Assembly (NCBI GenBank): GCA_026873275.1
Contig: JANTUC010000018.1
Span: 496,001 to 560,000 of the forward strand
Length of the DNA stretch: 64,000 nucleotides
Direction of reading: 5' to 3'
From: Pseudopithomyces maydicus
Lineage: Eukaryota > Ascomycota > Dothideomycetes > Pleosporales > Didymosphaeriaceae
Shown: positions 44,169 through 55,039 of the stretch, piece after piece
Numbering within the stretch: the first letter of the stretch is position 1
Layout of the letters: every line of letters begins with the position of its first letter
Notes under the pieces: generated by a model
Databases searched by the model: none
Told to the model about the DNA's origin: nothing
What the model saw: the letters and a program-made list of their open reading frames with translations, nothing else
Program-made: the position numbers and the translations under genes

Positions 44169-45290
44169 TCATACCCATCTCCTGTATTTTTTAGTCTTCT
44201 TCGAACTGCCTTCCTCTCCGCCATACATCCTTTTCTTAACACAATTAACAATCTCATCTCGATTCTCATGCAGCAAATCTATGATCGTACCCGTGAACAA
44301 CCCAATTATCTCTGGTGCAAGTCCACCCTCGCTCTCTAATAACTTGTCATCCTTCTCATTATTCCCCCTGGCCTGAACCTCGAACTCGGCTCCCTTCGTG
44401 CTCGTGGTCCCTTTCTTATTCTTCGGCTTTGTCTCAGCATCTTCATAGCGGATACATCCTTGTTTCATAATAAGCGGTGAAGCGCCCGGAATGTATGCAG
44501 TCTTTCGACTCTCCTTGAGAGGCACGCCCTCGCCTTTGGATCCAACCCCTCGTGATGGATCGTACCTATCCGGTGTCTTTACAGCTCTTCCACTCTTTCT
44601 TTTTCCGGTTGCCTTGGTATCCTTCTCGGACTGAGCATCCGGCTGCTGATCGTGGTGCTCCGTTTCTCCTTCCGTCTCAATGGCTTTCGTCCTGTCTTTC
44701 ACTTCGGACTTTTTTCCCTTGACATTTTTGAGCACATATTTCTTCCTTGGAATATCACGTGCACCCATATCGATATCAAATCGGACTTTCAACTTCTTGC
44801 CCTTTTTCAAAGATTCGCTATAATCCTTGTCGCTTTCTTCAGTGTCCGGCGTCCCAGCTTCAGTAGGCTCATCATCCACATCATTGTTGCGCTTCTTCTC
44901 TGCCTTCTTATGCTCCATATCCTCTCGCTCTTTCTCGGCATTCACAAGCTTGTCATTGAGGAGCTCTTCCAAATCATCAGCTTCTGACAACGGAGTTTCT
45001 TCTTCATGTTGGGACGGTAGATTTTCGTTTCGTTGTTTGTGAGACACTTTTGCTTCCCCACCCTTGGCGGGGCGAGCATCAACATGTTTAACATCTTGTT
45101 CTTTGGTGGTGGCTTTTATTTTTAAGTCACTCCCAGAGTCCATCTTAGGAACTTGCAATTCTGTTGCGATCCACTTTAATGTACGTATGAGGTTATGATA
45201 TATAGGCTGTTTACTTTGCGTAAATTGCTTGTCATGCAGTTGCGATTGGAGTCTGTTAGCAAAGAGATTGATTGCCATTCTCACAATCAT
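44169..45290 (-). CDS. Orphan charged, nuclear-looking protein 1
   Basis: Not recognised. The frame has no ATG before 45290; from there it gives 373 residues (MIVRMAINLFANRLQ). A later ATG at 45143 (MDSGSDLKIKATTKE) is also possible. The body is extremely rich in Lys and Glu with coiled-coil potential (DLEELLNDKLVNAEKEREDME) and an acidic, Ser/Asp-rich linker. A KRKSGRAVKTPDRYDPSRG segment resembles basic DNA- or histone-binding tails seen next to chromatin domains, but no domain is identifiable. A short hydrophobic helix near the end (APEIIGLFTGTIIDLLHE) is followed by a basic tail (SSKKTKKYRRWV). First of three same-strand genes of similar character; may be lineage-specific. Confidence 0.6.
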   Translation of the reverse strand: MIVRMAINLFANRLQSQLHDKQFTQSKQPIYHNLIRTLKWIATELQVPKMDSGSDLKIKATTKEQDVKHVDARPAKGGEAKVSHKQRNENLPSQHEEETPLSEADDLEELLNDKLVNAEKEREDMEHKKAEKKRNNDVDDEPTEAGTPDTEESDKDYSESLKKGKKLKVRFDIDMGARDIPRKKYVLKNVKGKKSEVKDRTKAIETEGETEHHDQQPDAQSEKDTKATGKRKSGRAVKTPDRYDPSRGVGSKGEGVPLKESRKTAYIPGASPLIMKQGCIRYEDAETKPKNKKGTTSTKGAEFEVQARGNNEKDDKLLESEGGLAPEIIGLFTGTIIDLLHENRDEIVNCVKKRMYGGEEGSSKKTKKYRRWV

Positions 45291-45434
45291 ACCTGCCAGA
45301 GACTCGTGACGGGGCGTTGTTTTTGTGACGGACCTAGGATAGACTAGCAAGATCTGAAAGTAAATTTATCTATCTGCTTACACATACTCATCTCCCTCCC
45401 ACACCTGATCATCTATCATCTACCAGTACCGCTC

Positions 45435-46586
45435 TCACCGCCTTCGTTTCCCACGACCTACCGACTTCTTTCGCACCCTCTTCGCACGAGGCCACTCTAC
45501 AGCCCCAATATCGTAGATCTCTCTTTTCAGAACCGCATCAAAATGCTTCCTTGCATCATACTGACCATCACCATTTCCGATAAACTTGGCGTATTCCACA
45601 AAGCCATCTGCAACTCTCTGGCTCTGCATGAACATTTCCTGTGCTTGGAACAGTAGATCTGATATCTCATTACGCATTTTAAGTGTCTTTTGCGCTTTCA
45701 ATTGGTTTTCTTCGTCCGTAGCCCTTGCCCCCTGCTCTGCTTGATTCACCGAGGCCAACCGCTGGGCCATTTGTTCTAACGATTTCTTTGAAGTCGAAAA
45801 CGCTGAATTTTTCTTGCTTGCATTTGAGGGTCCTGACACCTCGACTTCTGGTACCTCAGCTTCTGATACCTCAGCTTCTGATACCTCAGCTTCTGATACC
45901 TCAGCTTCTAGTACCTCAGCTCCATGATTTTCGCTCCCTTCTACTATCCCAAAGTTAGATGTAGCGCGCGTTAAACGTATATCTGTGAGATCCGTAGTTC
46001 TCTCTGAATAGTATCCACTGTCTTCGTAATCATCGTCACCGCGCTCTTCACGAGGCTCCTCTGAAGAAGACATCTCGGGTTCACTAGTCGTAGAATAATC
46101 AATGGATGGTTCCGGTGATGTCTGATATCCTGCAACTTGTACTGCATCATTTACCTCTTGGTTCAAGATCTCAGTATCAGTTGCAACTTCTTCGCTGCTA
46201 TCTGCTATCCACATAGGAATATCGTAGGTACCCACAGATTGTAAAGCTGCGGCAACCTGCCTATTCGTGGCTGATTCCGGATTGGTATCTTCATACTCTC
46301 CATACCGGCCCTCTGTAAGTTCCAAAAGCTCATCCGTATCCATTGTACTCAATTCCCCTTCGCTATCGCTCGGGGAGGGTAGTGTCTCCTGGACATTCGC
46401 AGGCTTTTGGGGTATAACCTTCCGAGCTTCAAGCATATTATATCCCTCTAGATTTTTCCTCATTGTTTCAGCATAAATGTCGTAAATATCATTCTGGCTC
46501 GCCGCGGCTGATTCCCTCTTATTTTCCTGCTTTTTCAACAGAGTCGCGGAGTTCTTCTTACGTTCACTCTGTATGGTCCTGGCCAT
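45435..46586 (-). CDS. Orphan charged, nuclear-looking protein 2 with AEVSE repeats
   Basis: Not recognised. ATG at 46586, single exon, 383 residues. The N-terminus is basic (MARTIQSERKKNSATLLKKQ). The middle is acidic and Ser/Thr-rich (PSPSDSEGELSTMDTDELLEL, EPREERGDDDYEDSGYY). It contains five to six tandem copies of a pentapeptide EAEVS encoded by a 15-base minisatellite. The C-terminal third looks folded: LKMRNEISDLLFQAQEMFMQ, VADGFVEYAKFIGNGDG, HFDAVLKREIYD. It ends with a strong nuclear-localisation-like tail (KRVRKKSVGRGKRRR). The C-terminal helix plus basic-tail layout resembles orphan protein 3 (ITDILKNGIDIWHEFVDYI...KRARSKGKR), hinting at distant paralogy. Function unknown. Confidence 0.7.
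   Translation of the reverse strand: MARTIQSERKKNSATLLKKQENKRESAAASQNDIYDIYAETMRKNLEGYNMLEARKVIPQKPANVQETLPSPSDSEGELSTMDTDELLELTEGRYGEYEDTNPESATNRQVAAALQSVGTYDIPMWIADSSEEVATDTEILNQEVNDAVQVAGYQTSPEPSIDYSTTSEPEMSSSEEPREERGDDDYEDSGYYSERTTDLTDIRLTRATSNFGIVEGSENHGAEVLEAEVSEAEVSEAEVSEAEVPEVEVSGPSNASKKNSAFSTSKKSLEQMAQRLASVNQAEQGARATDEENQLKAQKTLKMRNEISDLLFQAQEMFMQSQRVADGFVEYAKFIGNGDGQYDARKHFDAVLKREIYDIGAVEWPRAKRVRKKSVGRGKRRR
45838..45920. repeat. 15-bp minisatellite encoding EAEVS/P/L
   Basis: TACCTCAGCTTCTGA repeated about five to six times on the + strand with few changes. Period is a multiple of three, preserving the frame. Confidence 0.9.
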
Positions 46587-47362
46587 TTTGTATTCAGGTG
46601 ACGCGTTTTATTGAAAACAACTAATATCTGCGAGGATAAAGGATTGAATGGTGAGTGGAGCTGTGTTTTATAATTAGCACTGGGAGTCAGATTTAAGGTC
46701 GGAGATCATGCTGCATGACCTCTGCTGCTGCCAAAGCAAAGAGCATGACTTTCTAGGTACTCGTGAGCAGCTCATTCTATTTGTTAAGATCATAGAGACA
46801 ATCACGGGATTTTATTTGCAGCAATCGTACATCACATGCAAGTTACTGCTTGGCATTGCGCATCCTGCATCATGTGAGTATCCTCAGACCTCTTTTTTCA
46901 CCGCATCAATCACAGAATTCGAGCAGTTCATAGATTCAATAAGTGGCAATTAAGAGAACACTACAGCGAGTTTACTAAATTAGCAGCTGCGGCGCTCTAT
47001 TCATGCTCTCGCTGTAGACTGGGATTAGCTAGAGCTAGGTACATGAGATACATGGCGAGCATGCATCATATAGACGTAGAAGTAACCTGATAACATGAGG
47101 TTGTATTCCAGAGGTGATAAAAATAAAGATTCGGTACATTTTGTTCTCTGTAGCGATAAATAAATCTACGCCTGCATCTCTCTCGCTCGCCATTGCCCAT
47201 CAACACTATCGTCTAAATACATCTACAATGTCCAACTTTCCTCACACAGTTCCCAACATCAATCACAACAAGATACCAACATGTTTCAAGAGCTCTCAAA
47301 ATTCGACTATTAATTACCCCTTCTCACCCACATATATACATGAATCCCCCATTCCACCCCCC
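46587..47362. other. Intergenic, no gene supported
   Basis: 776 bases between two orphan genes, A/T-rich. A short + strand frame with an ATG at 46708 has no supporting motif. Confidence 0.45.
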
Positions 47363-48296
47363 TCAACCCCGCCCCTCCTCATCCTTCTTCCTCCTCTTCG
47401 CCTCACGCTCCCTTTTTCCTTTACTCCTCGCCCTCTTCCCCATCGTCTTGGCTAGCACCCTTTCCACATCGTTGCCAACAGCCTCACCCTGGCACAGGTC
47501 GATGTAGTCCACAAACTCGTGCCAGATGTCTATTCCGTTCTTCAATATGTCTGTGATCTTGAGACATAGTCGGGCCCGGGCTTCATCTTCTTTTTTTCCT
47601 TTCTGTTCATCTGGGTTGTTGTTGGTTTCGGGTGCAGGTGTAGATGCAGGTGCAGGTGTAGTTGCATCTTGGGCCTTGTCTTCATCTTGGCCATCTTGTT
47701 CGACTGGAGGCGGCTGCTTTGGTGGGTTCACGTTAGTGTCAATTCTAAGACGGGGTCTCTCTTGTTTTTTCAGCCATGTTCTGGCCGTTGTCTTTGTATG
47801 GGATCTCTTTGGCTGGGCGCTTATTTTGGCTTTATTGGAACCTTTGCTCTGCTTCGAAGCTGCATTTTTTCCCTGAGTTAGTGACATCTACCGTATTTTT
47901 GGATGTAGTCCTACCTTTCGCCGCAGGCTGCTCCTGCGCTTTCTTCGCCTGGTCTCTCGTTCGAGGGAGTTTTATATTTTCGTTGGATATCTCGGGGTTG
48001 ATGAGTTTCGAACGTGGTGCTCCGTTCTCATCAAGTTTCTTATCTGCATCGACTTCATTGCCTCCCTGTGCACATTGCTCACCACCGCAAGGCACCCAGA
48101 TACCCTGCTCGTTGAATTTTACATATGAATCGATGTCATCCTCACCTTCCGCGTCCTGATCATCGTCGATTTGATCAACGCCATCATCGAGGTATGCATC
48201 CTGCAGCTTATCCTCTCCGTGGTCTTGCCCAGACGACTCTACGGCCTTACTATTTGCCATAACGGGCAGCAAAGAAGATCGTTTCTTACCAGGCAT
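47363..48296 (-). CDS. Orphan charged, nuclear-looking protein 3
   Basis: Not recognised. Two exons: 48296-47915 and 47859-47363. The 55-base intron begins GTAGGA, has a CTAAC branch site and ends TGCAG, 15 bases after the branch. This is the only acceptor I found that keeps phase 1; the nearer CTCAG would not. The product is 292 residues. The N-terminal half is acidic (VDQIDDDQDAEGEDDID) with two cysteines in PCGGEQC. The middle is Lys/Pro/Gln-rich (PAPASTPAPETNNNPDEQ). The C-terminal part is helical (CLKITDILKNGIDIWHEFVDYI) and ends in a dense basic tail (GKRARSKGKREREAKRRKK). Layout parallels orphan protein 2. Expression and function unknown. Confidence 0.65.
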
Positions 48297-48797
48297 CCTG
48301 TATCAGTAACGCGGAGATACGTTGTACTATGGTGGTGACCTTCTGTTGTGATGGATTGATTGGTTTCAAAACTTCATTATGCCCTATACACCAGAACAAG
48401 TGTTTGCCTCATGGTTGTCATGGAAAAGTGATCTGTGGGCAGCAAAGGAAGAGGCACATGAGCATAGTTAGTGAAGTTTCCCAGTTTGAATGAGCGGTCC
48501 ACATGGTAGGTTGGTCATTTGATTGCTTGATTTCGAACTGATGGGGCTAGGCCGCGTGAACGGTATTTGGAGGAAGAATCAAGTGGGATAAAAAATGGTG
48601 TGAACCATATAATGAGCTTGGGATTATGAACTAGGATAAACCCAACACATTTTGATACTAATGTGTTTAATTCTGCAACCGAATGCATGGTCTTATTTGT
48701 AGGTGCAAATCTCAAGATTTGATCATCTCCCAGCCAGCTCTCTCAAGTCTGAATAGATATAAGAAATCGCCACACATACTTCTCGGTGACCATTGAC
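48297..48797. other. Intergenic, no gene seen
   Basis: Promoter of orphan gene 3 and 3' flank of the phosphate transporter. No repeats or RNA genes noticed. Confidence 0.5.
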
Positions 48798-50836
48798 TTA
48801 CTGCCCGTCCCATACCCTATCTCTCCTCAATCTGACCCCCTCTTGCAGCTCAACCGGCTTCTCTACCTCTTTCCTCCGCACGTTCTCCGGGTCGTACTCT
48901 GGCGTACCCTCCACCTCGCCTGCCAATCTCTCCAAGGTCTTTCTCTTCGTCTCAGGAACTAACAAGCTCGTGAATATGCCTGCAAACATGAAAACGCTGT
49001 AGATCTGCATCACGTGGTTCAACCAGGGGCTATCGCTACTGCCCGGTGCCGCGCCTCTTGTTCTCAGTGGTCCAATCAGCACTTGTGCGATTATTGCTCC
49101 AATCTTGCCTGATGCTGCAGATATACCATGGCCGGAGGAACGATATCGCGTGGGGAAGCATTCTCCAGGAATGATAAAAGTGGTAGCATTTGGGCCAAAA
49201 TTGAAGAAAAATTGTGCCAGGACGTAAAGAGCTAGGAGCGCTTTTCCAGAGAGAAGGTGGTACGCGAAGCCGATGGCGACGAAGATTCCGGTGAGGAGAA
49301 CGAAGCCCATTAGTTGGATAGGCTTGCGGCCTAGGGTATCGACAGTTGCGACAGTAACCCAGTAGCCTAGTAGTTTTTAGTGAAATCCTTCGTCAATGAA
49401 GAGAAGTTGGGTGCTTACCAGGAATGGCTCCCGCGCAGGTAATGATTAGATTTCCCACCGCTTGATTGTGAAAAATTTCATAGACATTATTTCCTTTGGC
49501 ATACCCGATTTGCTGCAAAATAATAGAGTTGTTAAGACCAAGGCCTGTGTTTGAAGTCAGTACCTGGTTCGAGGCTTCGTTTCCCAGATACGGAGCCTGT
49601 GTGGTGTTTGATAATGAAACAGAACATTTGCTTACCATAGAAAGCTACATCAAGTAGAAACCATGAACCAGCTGTGCCCAGCAATACGCTTCCATTCTTC
49701 CATTTTCTCACCCAGGAGAAGAAATCGGACCAGGACGCTCTCGGAATCTCAAGCCGTTCAGCATCGTTCTCTTTAGCACGTGCCCGTGTGATCTCATCGA
49801 CATTGCCCCTCGGCACGCCTGCCTTGAACGCTTTGACATCCGAGCCGGCTTGAATGACATCCCGATCGACGTCGAAAGTATACCTCGGGGTTTCAGGTAT
49901 CGTGAGACGGTAATAGAGAGCGATGCAACCTGGGACCGCACCGAAGCCGATGACAATTCTCCACATCCTGTCAACGGCAAGATTGCAAGAGCCTGTACAT
50001 TTATCCACAGTGCTTGCCTGTGTGAGAGTTGACCTGTACGCCTCTGTGACGATGAGTGATACCATGGCTGCGGCAAATTGACCAATACCTTGCATGGCAA
50101 AGACGGCTGCCATCATTGCTCCTCGCCATCTTGTTGTTGCGAATTCAGACGTAATGATAGAACTGAGCGGATAGTCGCCTCCGATACCAATGCCCATGAG
50201 GACTCTCCAGAACACTATCACACCGACGATGCTGCAAGCGGGAGAGTGTGCCGACAAAGACTGAGCGAGCGTTGCAAAGATGATCAAGATCAGCTCCATG
50301 CCATACATTTTCTTACGTCCTACTATGTCGGCCAGGATACCAAAGCCCACTTGTCCTACCACGGTGCCTGTAGAGGTGGAAACTTTGATGGCGGTGTCGG
50401 CATTGGAAGGGATCTTTCCGGGCGAATGAGTTGCGTTTCTGAACGGTGAGCTTTTGTTGGTGCTGAGTCTGTTGGTCATGCTTACTGCCAGAACACAACA
50501 CCCAGCATAGAAACCACCATGTTGACGGCGAAAAGATCGTATGCATCTACGATCGACATAAATATCCATTTCGAGTATCCAACAGAGATGGCATACCTGT
50601 GAAGAAGCCGATACCGGCCACGACGATAGCACGGACATGATACCAGCCAAACGGTGCCTTGTCAATCTCAGCGAGAGCGAGTCGTCTTCTCTCATTAGGG
50701 TCTGCTATGTGGGCGTAGTCATTGTGGAAGTTATGAAACGCGGCGTTCCCACCGGAGGTCCTGTCAAACTGTTAGCCTGGAAGCGGAACGGCTACTAGTT
50801 GTGACAGCTCGCTCACTTGTGGACCACGCGCGACAT
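48798..50836 (-). CDS. Inorganic phosphate:H+ symporter, Pho84 type
   Basis: High-affinity phosphate transporter of the MFS phosphate:H+ symporter family, plasma membrane. Six exons: 50836-50817, 50760-50597, 50546-50486, 50438-49636, 49544-49419 and 49366-48798; 580 residues, all junctions in phase. The tiny first exon gives MSRVVHK. Family marks: RRRLALAEIDKAPFGWYHVRA, GFFTDAYDLFAVN (TM1 with the conserved Asp/Tyr), SPGKIPSNADTAIKVSTSTG, GQVGFGILADIVGRKKMYG (MFS A-motif), GIGGDYPLSSIITSEFA (phosphate-transporter signature) and FNFGPNATTFIIPGECFPTRYRSS-type sequence in the second half. The C-terminal tail has PETKRKTLERLAGE. Regulation by phosphate starvation is usual for the family; I did not find an unambiguous CACGTG site near the start. 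Confidence 0.95.
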
Positions 50837-52037
50837 AATGGCGATCCCACGCAATAATGAACCGGCTCCCTGGAGAATGGTAGGAAGGATCAGGACAAGT
50901 CCGGCGTTGCGGGACCGCAGGGCTTATGAACCAGGCTGCTGATCGTGTGTCGCCCCAGGGAGTGAGCAGAAGCAAACCCACCCTTGCTAGGCGTCCGCGA
51001 ATAGGACAAGGCAATCCGGCATGTGCTCGCGAACTTCTTCAGGCAGAGCAACTTGGGTTTCGTATCTTATTCTCCGTTCCATGCGTCACCTTCCGGAATG
51101 GTATTTATGCGCGAGATACAAGGCGGCGCGGATTGGCGTGTGAATTGTAGACCGTCACACTCATTGCTGCCGCCCGCCCAACGCAGCACGTGCAGTCGAT
51201 AAGCTGCAGGCGACACGAGGCGTTTGCATTCTCTCCGGTGTGCAAACACCCAGGCACCTGCATCCGAAATTCGACGTAAAGCACGACCGAGGCATGGCGC
51301 AATGTCGTCGACGGCGTGGGGGAAGGGACCCCAAGGCTGGCCTATAGGATCGCCTCTCACGAGCACGAGGTGCTTAGCCTGGGAGGGACCCTCGACCGCG
51401 GCGTCGGCCTCGTATCCTGAAGCATTTCGCAGGCGGCTTGGAAGACGTGCTTGATAGAATGATATTGCCTCTCACGTTTTATAGACTAAGCTCCATGCCG
51501 TGCCGCCTGGCAGTGCGCCACCGCAGCGAGGCGCATGTCAGTGATGGGAGACGAAGAAACGAGGAAGCGAGGCACGCGACCTTTCGTGACATGTAATTTC
51601 GGTACAAAAGTATATCCATCGGAATGGTCACTTATGCATCTATTCATTATATGCTCCAACTATGAGAACATAGACCACAGAGAGCTGTGGTAATATCTTC
51701 GGGGCTGCACCAGTGCCACCCTTTGCATGGCCAAATCATGGCGGGAGAGCATCGTGGCTTCACAATGTGCGCAAAGGATGAACACGGAAGCACAACTCTC
51801 CCATTAGAGACTAACGAAAGCTATAGAAAAGCTCCAGCTACTTTACCATCACATGAATGATACCTGCCAGTACCAGCAAGGCCGACATCCCACGATTCCA
51901 CAAATTCAGCATGCTACCCGAAAACAGGCAACACAGTGATCGAAAGGAAAGTGAATGGCGATTTGGGACGAGTAACAGGCCGAAAGATAGAAGGTGACTA
52001 TTGTCGTATTGATTTGGCACGGTGAATCCCAGGCCTC
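50837..52037. other. Intergenic, no gene supported
   Basis: About 1.2 kb. Holds the phosphate transporter promoter. Short frames on both strands in 51070-51460 overlap one another and lack motifs. Confidence 0.5.
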
Positions 52038-52691
52038 TTAAACAAAGAAAGTTATGCCTCCGGTGACGGCCATCACCCCAGCAACAATGGAACCCATGCC
52101 GACAGATAAAAACTTGGAAGAGTCTGCATTGTTGGGCTTACCAGGCTTTCCCGTGGACGAAGGGCCTGGGGTATTGCTCTCAGTCGGGCTGCTGTCGGTG
52201 TGCGAATGAGACGACGATCCGCTCGGGGTAGTGGTCGCAATCGAGCTCTGTCCAGGCAGATGAGGCTCACCAGAGGGCTTTGTGGACGAGACAGGAGGCG
52301 CGGGTGGCGCTGGAGGAGCTTGGCTAGACTCTCCCGGGGACGAGGGAGCAGAATTTGAATGACCCGGTGCGGGCTGGGCTGGGCTGCTAGGCGCAGGAGC
52401 CGGAGCCGGAGCCGAAGACAGCCATGATGTCTCAGCCGGTGGTGAAGGAGGTGTACCATGATCGCCGGACTCAGAGGGAAGAGCAGCTGACGGCGTAGGC
52501 TGACCGCATGTCGTGACAGTGATGGTGGTGGTCACAGCCGGGGCAGTATTGCAGGGACCCACTGCAAATCTTCTCAGCATCTACATAATGAGTCTTTTCG
52601 GTCAACGACGCGACTTACCATAATCAGGCATGGCAGCAACCCCAACTCCAAGCATTGCCACAGCGACGACAACAAACTTGAGACCGTACAT
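52038..52691 (-). CDS. GPI-anchored Ser/Pro-rich cell-surface protein
   Basis: Predicted wall or membrane-anchored protein of unknown function. Two exons: 52691-52619 and 52561-52038, with a 51-base intron (GTAAGT...TTGCAG), phase 1; 198 residues. Exon 1 encodes the signal peptide (MYGLKFVVVAVAMLGVGVAA). The mature N-terminus is YVGPCNTAPAVTTTITVTTCG with two cysteines, a Thr-rich pattern common in fungal wall proteins. The rest is a Ser/Pro/Ala-rich stalk likely O-glycosylated. The C-terminus is a small-residue site (NNADSSKF) followed by a hydrophobic tail (VGMGSIVAGVMAVTGGITFFV), a standard GPI signal. Divergent from a longer gene of the same design, so the pair may be co-regulated. Confidence 0.82.
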
Positions 52692-53512
52692 GTTGAAAGA
52701 AAAGGCTGTTGAAGAGCTGTTGGTTATTGAGATGAAGAGATGTTGCGGCGAATGTATGCTCTGGCGAGATGTTCGCTGAAATGTGGATGAGAGAGTCGTA
52801 GAAAAGAGCCTGTAAAGGTGAGGTGATAGAAGGCGTGATTGTATGGAGACAGAAACAGCGGCGCGCCTTCCCTCGCTATGGTGGCAACTAATATGGGCAA
52901 TTACGACCAGAGGAGGGGAGAGAGAGAGAGAGGGAGGAGATATCCGTCCAGATACAATTTGGAAGTAGCCACTATGCTCAACGTAAGTATCTCGGTTTTT
53001 CCTGGGCTACTTTATGCAGATGGGCTCTAAGAAGCTCTCATCCGTCTCATGCCGGTGCAAAACGCTCATACCGAGTCAAGCCGTCAGTGGTGTTGACCGC
53101 CGGCTCTTGCCTGACATTCAGAGTGAAAAAGGCAGGCATGATGCAGCCATGTACCTGAGAAAAGGCATTCAGCGAACATGCAAGACGGCCTAGATGCTTA
53201 AAATGTGCCGTTAAAATCTCTCAAATACTACTTTCGAGTCGTATCTAGCTTTACGCTGGATTTGAGCCCACTAAACCTGTCTTTTTCTTTGCTGAGCAGC
53301 ATCGTACCTTCCACGCACGGCTCCTTGGCACTGCTTCCCTTCTCAAAAGCCCGAAAGCGCGGCTCGTAAGCATCCCACCATCATCCAACTACCTACACTC
53401 GTTCCGAAGCTCACTTCCAAGCCCGTAGAGCAGCGTGTTGCATCATCTGTTTCCTTCCTTCCTGCCGCACCCTTCGAGCTTCGTGACCATCCTTCACTCT
53501 ACTCTGTCTGCC
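52692..53512. other. Divergent promoter between two GPI-type genes
   Basis: 821 bases between the two start codons. A GA-rich tract (52911-52940) is present. No gene seen. Confidence 0.55.
52911..52940. repeat. GA-rich microsatellite
   Basis: GGAGAGAGAGAGAGAGGGAGGAGA, a simple purine tract in the divergent promoter. Confidence 0.8.
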
Positions 53513-55039
53513 ATGAAGGCTACCCAAATTGCTGCACTGCTTTTTAGCGGCCTCTTTGCCGTTGTGGCACCATCTGAAGACAATGGAGGTAGGAGATAGC
53601 TGCCCCCCAGCTCATCAGTACCATTACTTATGCTACGCAGTCACCGCACTCACTGAAAGCGCCCCCGCTTATCTCGTCGAAGCCAGTGCCTACTCGACAT
53701 CGACTCTCTACACGACCTCTTACTTCGTAATCACAGAGTGTGCCCCTAACGCTTCCGGGTGCCCAACAAACGGCTTGACCGTGGTTACATCGGTTGTGTT
53801 CGCTTCTAGCACTACTACCGTGTGCCTGACTACAGAAATGCCGCAAGCCGCTTTGCCCTCATCCACAGGTGCACTTCCTTCGAGTATGGCTACAACAACC
53901 GAAAATCCCTCGAGCCTAGGAATAGTTACTTCTCCTAGTGCATCATACGGTCAATTGCCCTCTATTGCAAGCTCTGAAATCCCAATTGGGCCAGGTCCTG
54001 TACTTCAAACCAACCCAACCCCTAGCATCCCATTGAGCTCGGTCTTCAGCAGTTCATCTGCCTCTATTTCCGTCGCTTCTTCCATTTCGGGCTCTTCAGA
54101 AGCTCCATTCTCTACAGCATCGGTTTCAATCCCTGGTATCTCCGATTCTCACCCATCAGCGTCTTCATACAATCCACTTCCGGGTGTTCCTCCGCGGCCT
54201 CATCCTAGTTCTGGAGGTTCGTCACTCCCAGCCCCCGACAACTCACATAATTCGGGCCCGGATACGGAAAGCACAGCGACCATCCCTTCTCTTTCTTACC
54301 CAGGCATTGTTCCGACCCCTGGCTCGGGCACTTCGTCTTCAGGCCCCATTTTCTCATACCCCGGTCCAACGCCAATCCCTGATTCCGGTATTCTGTCCAC
54401 GAAGACATGGTCTACTTCAGTCTCGGTTTCTGGTGGTTCTTCTTTCTGGTGGGCAAGCCTAGTACCAGCGTCTAGTTATGATAGTCCAATCACTTCTACG
54501 GCTCATTCCACAACTTCTGAAGGGTCATCAGGAGGTCCAAGCAGCGGAAACCCTACTGCCTCAAGCTCACCTACCCCGGACTTACCGTACTCACCAAGTG
54601 TTCCTGGTAATATTCCACAATTCACAGGCCCATCCCCAAATGCCCCAAAAACTACAAGCTCCACCATTGAGAGCACCTTGATAACACGCCTTACGAGCAC
54701 GATCACTTATCCTCATACCACTCTCGTCATTACCATTCCAGTGCAGAATAGCACTCGTAACTATTCCACGGAAACCCTTGGCCTGCATACTAGCATCGGC
54801 ACAGATGCATCAGCGTATATTCCCACTGGATCTGGGTAAGTGATTCCGCTAGTATTCTTCGAGAAATCGGCTAATGCGTTACTAGTTGGTGGCCTAGTGC
54901 CACTGACAATGGAACTATTGTCTTTCCGACCCCGTCGTCTCCTATTCCAGTAAACAACGAGGCTCCACAGGCGTTTTCTACTGGGAAGAGTGCCTTCATA
55001 GCCATCGTGGGTGCTCTCGCTTTTGCTCATTTCGCCTAA
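53513..55039 (+). CDS. GPI-anchored Ser/Thr-rich cell-surface protein
   Basis: Predicted cell-wall protein. Three exons: 53513-53588, 53641-54835 and 54886-55039, introns of 52 and 50 bases; 474 residues. Exon 1 encodes the signal peptide (MKATQIAALLFSGLFAVVA). The first mature part has STSTLYTTSYFVITECAPNASGCP and TTTVCLTTE, resembling the Thr/Cys head of many fungal GPI proteins. A long stalk of Ser, Thr, Pro and Gly follows, and a conserved-looking TSTITYPHTTLVITIPV segment precedes the end. The last exon supplies STGKSAFIAIVGALAFAHFA, a GPI signal with a preceding NNEAP region; without it the protein would be soluble. Same architecture as the divergent neighbour, including a phase-1 intron right after the signal peptide. 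Confidence 0.83.

Noticed and set aside
46708..46953. 81-codon + strand frame starting MLHDLCCCQSKEHD
   Set aside because: No motif, no homologous neighbour and no promoter signal; length is within chance for A/T-rich intergenic DNA.
47832..47887. Two overlapping separate genes in place of orphan gene 3
   Set aside because: A 55-base intron with CTAAC branch site and TGCAG acceptor joins both frames in phase, so a single gene is simpler.
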